Of a stretch of DNA of 39,579 nt, positions 34,115-39,579 are shown in pieces (within the stretch, counting starts at the first letter, position 1; each line of letters opens with the position of its first letter). Origin of the DNA: an uncultured Desulfovibrio sp. (GTDB lineage Bacteria > Desulfobacterota > Desulfovibrionia > Desulfovibrionales > Desulfovibrionaceae). The stretch spans positions 1 through 39,579 of the forward strand of contig CAMQVJ010000018.1 in the NCBI GenBank assembly GCA_947038175.1. Direction: 5' to 3'. The notes beneath the pieces are model-generated. The model had not been told where the DNA came from. It saw nothing but the letters and a program-made list of their open reading frames with translations, and searched no databases. Both the position numbers and the translations under genes were made by a program.

Positions 34115-35707
34115 TTACTCATTTCCTGCCATTCTTGAAAGTTCTTCTTTGCGCATTTCTTCATCCAAGCGAATACAACGGCTAAATGTTTCATTTTCAG
34201 TAAACTCTTTACTAATACGAAAATGATTTTTACCCCGTGCGGCCAGTTGCGGCCAGTGAGTAATAAGAAGCATTTGACGTTTCTCTGCCAAACTTGTCAA
34301 TCTTTCCGCAACACGATTAAGCGTGATTCCGCCCACACCAGCATCCACTTCGTCAAAAATCAAAGTAGCGTCTTCTGATTGAGATTCTTGTAAGCCAATA
34401 ACTGCGAGTAAAAACCTTGATAATTCACCACCAGAGGCGATTTTATCTAAAGCTTGCGGAGCTTGCCCTGGATTTGGCGCCCATAAAAGACGGACGGTAT
34501 TTTCCACACAGATATTCTCTTCAGCACCCTTATTCAGAATATGGGGCACAAATTCAGGAATAACAGATACTTTTTCAGAAAAGCCAAGCCCCTTTAATTC
34601 TTCCTGTAAGGCTGTGCAAAAATGCGTAGCTGCATATTCCCTTGCCTTATTGAGTTTATCAACCGTAGCAAACAAAGTAAGCGTAGCGTCTTTTTCAGCT
34701 TTTTCTAAGCGAATAATATCTAAAGAACAGGCATCAAGAAAAGAAAGGTTTGTATCTATTTCATCTTTTAATTGAACAATTTGGGAAAGACTGCGGTTCA
34801 GCTTTCGTTTTAATTGAGCTAATGCATAAAGGCGAGATTCAATTTCATCGGAGCTCATCTCAAGATCAAGATCAACTTCTGGGCTTGACCGAAAACGTCC
34901 GTTTAAATCTTTCACTTCTTCTTGAAACGCTAGTAGCGACTCATAGGCGTTCCCAACTTGATGGTCGAAATCATCATTTTTATTCAACATTTCTAAAACA
35001 CGTTCAAGTTGATTGAGAAGAGATAATAAACCGCTGTCCCCTTTTCCATGAAGAATAGACAAGCCTTCTTCATAGGCGTTTTTGATATAATCCATGCTTT
35101 TATATTGTTTACGCATGGCTTCGAGCTTATCTTCTTCGCCTTCTTCTGGTTCTACTTTTTCAATTTCTTTTTGCTGTAACTCTAGGAGTTCTCGCTTATC
35201 TTTCAAATTTTCGATTTTAACAAATAAGGCTTCTTTATCGGCAATGATTTTCTTTAGCGTCTTATGGTCATTATCTTTTTCCGTAAGTATGCTTTTATCT
35301 TCAAGGAAATCATCAATAATTTTGGCTTGAAAGCTCGATTGTAAAAGGCGTTGTTGTCCATGTTGCCCAACATGCAAAATAAGAGAAGGACGTAATTCTT
35401 TAACTGTTTCTTGAGAAGTCACATTACCATTCAAGAAAAAACGGCTTCGTCCTGTTTCAGCAATAAGTTCTCTGCGAAGCATATATTCTTCAGACCCAAT
35501 ATAAAAAACAGCTTCCACTTGTGCCTTTTCACTTCCAGCACGCACCATATCAGAGCTCAATTTTTCACCAAGTAAAAATTGAATGGCTTTCATTATAAAA
35601 GTTTTACCTGCGCCTGTTTCGCCTGTGAGTACGTTCATGCCCGTTGTAAAGTCCAGCTCAACATTTTCAATAAGAGCAAGGTCACGAATTCTTAGATATT
35701 CAAGCAT
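34115..35707 (-). CDS. recN: DNA repair protein RecN
   Basis: SMC-like ATPase that helps repair double-strand breaks. Walker A GETGAGKTFI lies near the N terminus, a central region of long coiled coils follows (for example KDKRELLELQQKEIEK), and SGGELSRFLLAVIGLQ (signature) and ATLIFDEVDAGVGG (Walker B) lie near the C terminus. The ATG at 35707 is chosen because GGGGAAAATT precedes it and the product begins MLEYLRIRDLALIENV as in other RecN; an in-frame TTG lies 12 bases upstream. Length 530, close to normal. It is the last gene of the minus-strand operon, 27 bases after the OppC-like permease. Confidence 0.93.
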   Translation of the reverse strand: MLEYLRIRDLALIENVELDFTTGMNVLTGETGAGKTFIMKAIQFLLGEKLSSDMVRAGSEKAQVEAVFYIGSEEYMLRRELIAETGRSRFFLNGNVTSQETVKELRPSLILHVGQHGQQRLLQSSFQAKIIDDFLEDKSILTEKDNDHKTLKKIIADKEALFVKIENLKDKRELLELQQKEIEKVEPEEGEEDKLEAMRKQYKSMDYIKNAYEEGLSILHGKGDSGLLSLLNQLERVLEMLNKNDDFDHQVGNAYESLLAFQEEVKDLNGRFRSSPEVDLDLEMSSDEIESRLYALAQLKRKLNRSLSQIVQLKDEIDTNLSFLDACSLDIIRLEKAEKDATLTLFATVDKLNKAREYAATHFCTALQEELKGLGFSEKVSVIPEFVPHILNKGAEENICVENTVRLLWAPNPGQAPQALDKIASGGELSRFLLAVIGLQESQSEDATLIFDEVDAGVGGITLNRVAERLTSLAEKRQMLLITHWPQLAARGKNHFRISKEFTENETFSRCIRLDEEMRKEELSRMAGNE

Positions 35708-35734
35708 AATTTTCCCCAAGTAATATCATACAAT

Positions 35735-36565
35735 TTATTTTCTTTTTAGGCGTGGATCAAGCATGTCTCGCAAGCTTTCTCCAAGTAAATTATAACCAAG
35801 TACAGTGATAAGAATAGCAAGTCCTGGATAAAAAGACAACCATGGCGCAATATTAAGAACATCTTTACCATCAAGAAGCATATTTCCCCAACTAGGAGAA
35901 GGCGGTTGAACACCAAGCCCTAAAAAACTAAGGGAGGATTCCACAAGAATAGCACCAGCAATCCCTAATGTGGCAGAAACCAAAACAGGCGCTAAGGTAT
36001 TCGGCAGTATATGCACAAAAAGTATGCGAGCTGGTGACGCTCCAGCGAGTTTTGCAGCAGAAATAAAATCCCTTTCTCGCAAAGTAAGTGTTTCTGCTCT
36101 CACAAGGCGTGCAACACCCATCCATGAGGTAAAACCAATAACAATCATAATATTAAAAAGACTCGGATCTAAAAATGCAATTACCGCTAAAATCAAGAAA
36201 AAAGAAGGAAAACATAACATAACGTCGACAAAACGCATAATAAGCTCATCTGCCAAGCCGCCAAGATAACCAGCAATCAGCCCTAAAACTACGCCAATCA
36301 CCAAAGAAATACCCACAGCAACAAAACCAACCCACAAAGAAACACGAGCACCATACAATAAACGTGTGTAAATATCACGTCCCAAAGCGTCCGTACCAAA
36401 AAAGTGCTCAGCAGAGGGCGCAGCGAGTATATTATCCAAATTCAGCATATCGGGCTGATAAGAAGTCAGAAAAGGTGCGAATATGGCACAAAAACTCATA
36501 AACAAAACAATGGAAAGTCCTAAAATAAAAAGAATATTTTTCTTACTAAATTGTATTATTTTCAT
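35735..36565 (-). CDS. peptide/nickel ABC transporter permease (OppC/DppC type)
   Basis: Inner-membrane permease with about six helices. The N-terminal helix (NILFILGLSIVLFMSFCAI) is followed by the OppC-family HFFGTDALGRDIYTRLLYGAR, and the EAA-type loop is near LAGASPARILFVHILPN. VQPPSPSWGNMLLDG and LRDMLDPRL at the end are also typical. Length 276. It overlaps the upstream OppB-like gene by one base (TAATG). The ATPase and substrate-binding genes are not in the window, so the substrate (oligopeptide, dipeptide or nickel) is open. Confidence 0.92.
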   Translation of the reverse strand: MKIIQFSKKNILFILGLSIVLFMSFCAIFAPFLTSYQPDMLNLDNILAAPSAEHFFGTDALGRDIYTRLLYGARVSLWVGFVAVGISLVIGVVLGLIAGYLGGLADELIMRFVDVMLCFPSFFLILAVIAFLDPSLFNIMIVIGFTSWMGVARLVRAETLTLRERDFISAAKLAGASPARILFVHILPNTLAPVLVSATLGIAGAILVESSLSFLGLGVQPPSPSWGNMLLDGKDVLNIAPWLSFYPGLAILITVLGYNLLGESLRDMLDPRLKRK

Positions 36566-37587
36566 TATAGCCCCTCCTTATCGTAACTTGTTTTTTGAAT
36601 ACGAGGGTCAGCAAGGCGATAACCAATATCTGCCAAAATATTACCAAGCAAAGTCAGCACAGCGCCAAGCACAAGGTTTCCCATAATAAGAGGATAATCT
36701 CTTGCTATAACAGCACCATAAAAAAGTTGCCCAAGTCCTGGCAGCGCAAAAATACTTTCAATAATAACACTGCCACCAATAAGACCAGGAACGGACAAAC
36801 CAAGCATAGTGATAACGGGTAAAAGAGCATTACGAAGGGCATGGCGCCAAACCACTTGATTGGTCGAAACGCCTTTTGCTCTTGCCGTTAAAATATAATC
36901 TTGGCGTAAAACCTCAAGCATGGAAGAGCGTAAAAATCGAGAAGTTCCAGCAATACCACCCACAGTACCAACAAAAATTGGAAGAGCGAGATGTTTGGCA
37001 ATATCAACAACTTTTTCAAAAAAAGTAAAAGAATCAAAGCCAAGAGAGGTTAAACCTGAAATGGGAAACCACCCAAGATCAATACCAAAATGCAACATAA
37101 GCAAAAGGGCAAGCCAAAAACCTGGCATAGCAAAACCAAGAAAAACAAGAATAGTAAAGCTTTTATCTATCCATGTTCCTTGACGCACAGCCGAAATAAC
37201 ACCGACAGGAATCGCAATCAATAAAGTCAATATCAATGAAATAACATTCATACCAATAGTTAAAGGCATGCGCTCGGTAATTTTATCAATAACAGGGCGA
37301 CCGTCCCCCGATAAGGAGTTTCCAAAATCAAAATGAACTAAGCGTACAAGCCAATCCCAATACTGAATATGCAGAGGCTTATCAAGCCCATACAAGGCGT
37401 TTAATTTTTCTCTAAACGCCTCGCTCACCATAGGATTTAAACTGGTTTGCATATCCGTCGGAGAACCTGGTGCAAGGTGAATAACAAAAAAACTCACTAA
37501 GGTTATTCCCCATAAAACGAGAAGTATCCAAAGCATTTTTTGAACACAATAAACACCACGTGTTTTCCAACGAGACGCTTTTGACAT
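36565..37587 (-). CDS. peptide/nickel ABC transporter permease (OppB/DppB type)
   Basis: Partner permease of the OppC-like protein. The first helix (MLWILLVLWGITLVSFFVIH) is followed by LAPGSPTDMQ, and YILTARAKGVSTNQVVWRHALRNAL is the EAA loop that docks the ATPase. About six membrane helices, 340 residues, both normal. It begins two bases after the stop codon of the unknown 184-residue gene, so the permease pair is physically tied to the rdgC-like unit. Confidence 0.92.
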   Translation of the reverse strand: MSKASRWKTRGVYCVQKMLWILLVLWGITLVSFFVIHLAPGSPTDMQTSLNPMVSEAFREKLNALYGLDKPLHIQYWDWLVRLVHFDFGNSLSGDGRPVIDKITERMPLTIGMNVISLILTLLIAIPVGVISAVRQGTWIDKSFTILVFLGFAMPGFWLALLLMLHFGIDLGWFPISGLTSLGFDSFTFFEKVVDIAKHLALPIFVGTVGGIAGTSRFLRSSMLEVLRQDYILTARAKGVSTNQVVWRHALRNALLPVITMLGLSVPGLIGGSVIIESIFALPGLGQLFYGAVIARDYPLIMGNLVLGAVLTLLGNILADIGYRLADPRIQKTSYDKEGL

Positions 37588-37589
37588 CT

Positions 37590-38144
37590 TTATGCGCCTT
37601 TAGACATATCGTGCTGAATCCAAGCAGCGACGGCTTTAACTTCTTCGTCCCATGCTTGTTCTGAAAGTCGAATTTTCAAAAACTGTAAATACACGTCATC
37701 GATAAGATCTAAGCATGATTCGATTAAATATATTTTTTCAAGAAAAATAGCGTCAGGATCATCGCCCTCTTCAGGTTTTGCAACAGGAGGAGTACGCATG
37801 GAATTTAAGCAGAAATCTTCAGCCTTTAGGGTGAGCTGCCAATCAAGTTCATCCTTAGAAAAACGAACCAAAGCACGCACAACTTGCTTACCTGTAGACA
37901 ATCCAAGGCGTGCTTCACGAAGAGGAGAAAAAGAGCCAGAAACAGAAGCTGTTTCCTGATAATCCCCTTCACCACCACGAACAACGAGTCTTTGTTCAAG
38001 CCTTACATGAAAGGCGTCCCCTTCATGCCCTGACTCTGTGGACATTCTAAAAAGTCCATCGGCAAATTCACCACGATACCAAAGCCATGTGAGAAATTCT
38101 TGCCCAAGCAAGACATCTATATTATCACCGCTATATTCAGCCAT
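37590..38144 (-). CDS. unknown acidic protein between rdgC-like and oppB-like genes
   Basis: The family is not recognised. The 184 residues have no signal peptide or membrane segment. The N terminus (IDVLLGQEFLTWLWYRGE) is followed by beta-rich sequence with regular hydrophobic alternation (FHVRLEQRLVVRGGEGDY, ASVSGSFSPLREAR) and an acidic helical C-terminal part (IYLIESCLDLIDDVYLQFLK). The conserved-looking QEFLTWLWY motif and its place directly after the rdgC-like gene (54 bases) suggest it acts with that protein on DNA, but this is only context. AAGGAAT precedes the ATG at normal spacing. Confidence 0.75.
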   Translation of the reverse strand: MAEYSGDNIDVLLGQEFLTWLWYRGEFADGLFRMSTESGHEGDAFHVRLEQRLVVRGGEGDYQETASVSGSFSPLREARLGLSTGKQVVRALVRFSKDELDWQLTLKAEDFCLNSMRTPPVAKPEEGDDPDAIFLEKIYLIESCLDLIDDVYLQFLKIRLSEQAWDEEVKAVAAWIQHDMSKGA

Positions 38145-38198
38145 ATTGTATTCCTTATAATTGAGGATAAGTATCTATTCTAAATGATTATATAAATA

Positions 38199-38813
38199 TC
38201 AGGAAAAAGTTGTTGCTTGTAAATTATTCAGTTTTTCTTCACAGCCATCACCCAGTAAGCGATGCGCTAAGGAATACGGCAAAATCTGCTCAAGTCCTAA
38301 TTCAAAAGAGCGACCAAACAAATCCGTAAACATTTCAATGACTTTTCTTTGTGTAGACCCAAGGTAAATCATTTTTTTATCCATTGCCCACACAACAAGA
38401 AATTCAGCAGGGACAGGAAGAAAACGAGCACGCAAACGAAGTTTAACTTGTTCGATGATTTCTTTTTTACGATCTCGGCTTACAAATTTTTTCCCTTGCT
38501 CTTGAACACGTTCCTCTTCTTGGCGAAGAGCAATACTCACGTATTTTTTTTGTACAGCAGGGGGAATGCGACGAGTATCTAAACGCAAAGAAAAGGTGAT
38601 ATACGCACCTTTTTGCGGTATACTCCGCTCCCATGCAGTATCAAGCATATCGTCAAAATTTGTCCAGCCATAGCTGCGTTCTTCGGCAACTTCATCAATA
38701 TCTATGACGGCAAATTGTTTTAATTTATCCAGTAAATTTTCATACGTTTCATTTGGGACATTATCAACAATAGTAAAGCGGGTAAAACTGGTGCTTGCTT
38801 TGAGAAAACTCAT
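38199..38813 (-). CDS. rdgC: short RdgC-family recombination-associated protein
   Basis: RdgC binds double-stranded DNA as a ring-shaped dimer and limits RecA filament formation. The match is along the family middle: YGWTNFDD, then SLRLDTRRIPPAVQKKYVS, EEERVQEQGKKFVSRDRKKE, VKLRLRARFLPVPAEFLVVW and a MIYLGSTQRKVIEMFTDLFG segment. At 204 residues it is about 100 shorter than the usual 300, lacking the C-terminal third. I start at 38813, the first Met that yields a family-like N terminus; a start at 38876 adds an unrelated stretch. The first gene of a likely operon with the 184-residue protein, two permeases and recN. Confidence 0.7.
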   Translation of the reverse strand: MSFLKASTSFTRFTIVDNVPNETYENLLDKLKQFAVIDIDEVAEERSYGWTNFDDMLDTAWERSIPQKGAYITFSLRLDTRRIPPAVQKKYVSIALRQEEERVQEQGKKFVSRDRKKEIIEQVKLRLRARFLPVPAEFLVVWAMDKKMIYLGSTQRKVIEMFTDLFGRSFELGLEQILPYSLAHRLLGDGCEEKLNNLQATTFS

Positions 38814-39049
38814 AGTTATATTCCAATTTCCTTTTTGAATTTCCTTTTGATATATGAAAATATTCATTAATCTCATTTATACAAAAGCGAAAAAAGATTT
38901 TATGCTAAGATATGAAGCTGTGCAAGTTTTAATCGCTTAATTTAATCGATTATATTAAAAAGGTGTATGTATTTCTTTTCGATTCTAGATACCTCCCTTA
39001 TTTTCAACGGGAAATAGTCTTTTTTATAATTTCCGTAAACACTTTTAAT

Positions 39050-39078
39050 TTGCTCGTTAGTTCGGATTATCGTATAAT
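39050..39078 (+). promoter_or_regulatory. promoter of the cyclase gene
   Basis: TTGCTC (39050-39055), a 17-base spacer and a perfect TATAAT (39073-39078), with the start codon 34 bases later. Confidence 0.65.
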
Positions 39079-39111
39079 ACACTTTCAAAATTCAGCTAGT
39101 ATTAGGTACAT

Positions 39112-39579
39112 ATGGACACAAATCAAACGATATTCATAGATTTAACTATTCCCATTTTAGAAGATAATCCACTTATTATGTGGGCAAAATCACAAGATAA
39201 TCCCCATATAGCCATGGGGCATATCGGGACGCACCTTGATACCTATGAAAAAACAAAAATCCCTTTAGAGTATTTCAAATCTAATGGAATTCTTTTTCAT
39301 GTCAAAAATAAAGCGGAAATAGATTTAACCGATATTGACATATCCCTTATTCCTAAAAATGCTTTTGTCTTATTTCGTACAGAACAAATAGAAAAATACA
39401 CATATGGCGATAAAGAATACTTCAACGAACATCCTCAGTTATCCCCTTGCCTTATAGATGCTTTATTGGTGCAGCAAATACGCTTTATAGGTATTGATTG
39501 CGCGGGTATCAGAAAACACTCTGAACATGAAAAAGCAGATAGACTTTGCGAGCAAAAAAACACCTATGTCATTGAAAAT
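39112..39579 (+). CDS. cyclase / kynurenine formamidase-like hydrolase, cut by the window end
   Basis: The first 156 codons of a PF04199-type metal-dependent hydrolase. FIDLTIPI opens the protein and the metal-binding motif GHIGTHLDTY (residues 36-45) has the conserved His, His and Asp; a later IRFIGIDCAGI corresponds to the conserved VGID-strand. Members include bacterial arylformamidase and isatin hydrolase, but the substrate here cannot be told. AGG lies upstream of the ATG. The reading frame is open to the last base. It is divergent from the rdgC-like gene. Confidence 0.8.
   Translation, partial: MDTNQTIFIDLTIPILEDNPLIMWAKSQDNPHIAMGHIGTHLDTYEKTKIPLEYFKSNGILFHVKNKAEIDLTDIDISLIPKNAFVLFRTEQIEKYTYGDKEYFNEHPQLSPCLIDALLVQQIRFIGIDCAGIRKHSEHEKADRLCEQKNTYVIEN

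Overview
The window is an AT-rich bacterial chromosome segment with dense, mostly operonic housekeeping genes. The cluster yceD(DUF177)-rpmF-plsX-fabH-fabG-acpP-fabF followed by glyA, together with a CbiK-type sirohydrochlorin chelatase, a GAFTHA-variant sigma-54 activator and G/C-tract palindromes that end genes, fits the Desulfovibrionaceae (Desulfobacterota). The AT bias suggests a host-associated lineage of the Lawsonia/Bilophila type. This placement is inferred from gene order and protein features, not from a search.

Layout. 1-7709: on the minus strand an AsmA-like envelope protein, a Tim44-domain protein, glutamate racemase (murI) and two pseudouridine synthases (truA, RluA family). The last three are translationally coupled. 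8110-13630: on the plus strand a polytopic membrane protein of unknown function, purM, a TudS/DUF523 desulfidase-like gene paired with a CbiK-like chelatase, and a class I/II aminotransferase. 13740-20661: the phospholipid/fatty-acid operon and glyA, which has an unusually structured leader. 20725-30342: on the minus strand a sigma-54 activator, a very large repeat-containing TPR envelope protein, pth, rho, an unknown single-pass membrane protein and pgl. 30770-33277: an orphan GlnQ-type ATPase and ettA on the plus strand. 33503-38813: an IS30 transposase remnant, tRNA-Asn and a minus-strand operon rdgC-like / unknown / oppB-like / oppC-like / recN. A kynurenine-formamidase-like cyclase gene runs off the right edge from a near-consensus promoter.

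The most interesting signal is a ten-base G/C homopolymer inside the disordered N-terminal extension of rho. Loss of one base would create a TGA overlapping an ATG directly after the tract, which could switch the cell between extended Rho and core Rho. Other points of interest are the glyA leader RNA candidate, inverted dispersed repeats flanking the TudS/CbiK pair, an unannotated IS30 relic beside tRNA-Asn, a possible IS605-type structured RNA relic, and a DNA-repair/peptide-permease operon. No CRISPR array, prophage or intact insertion sequence is visible.
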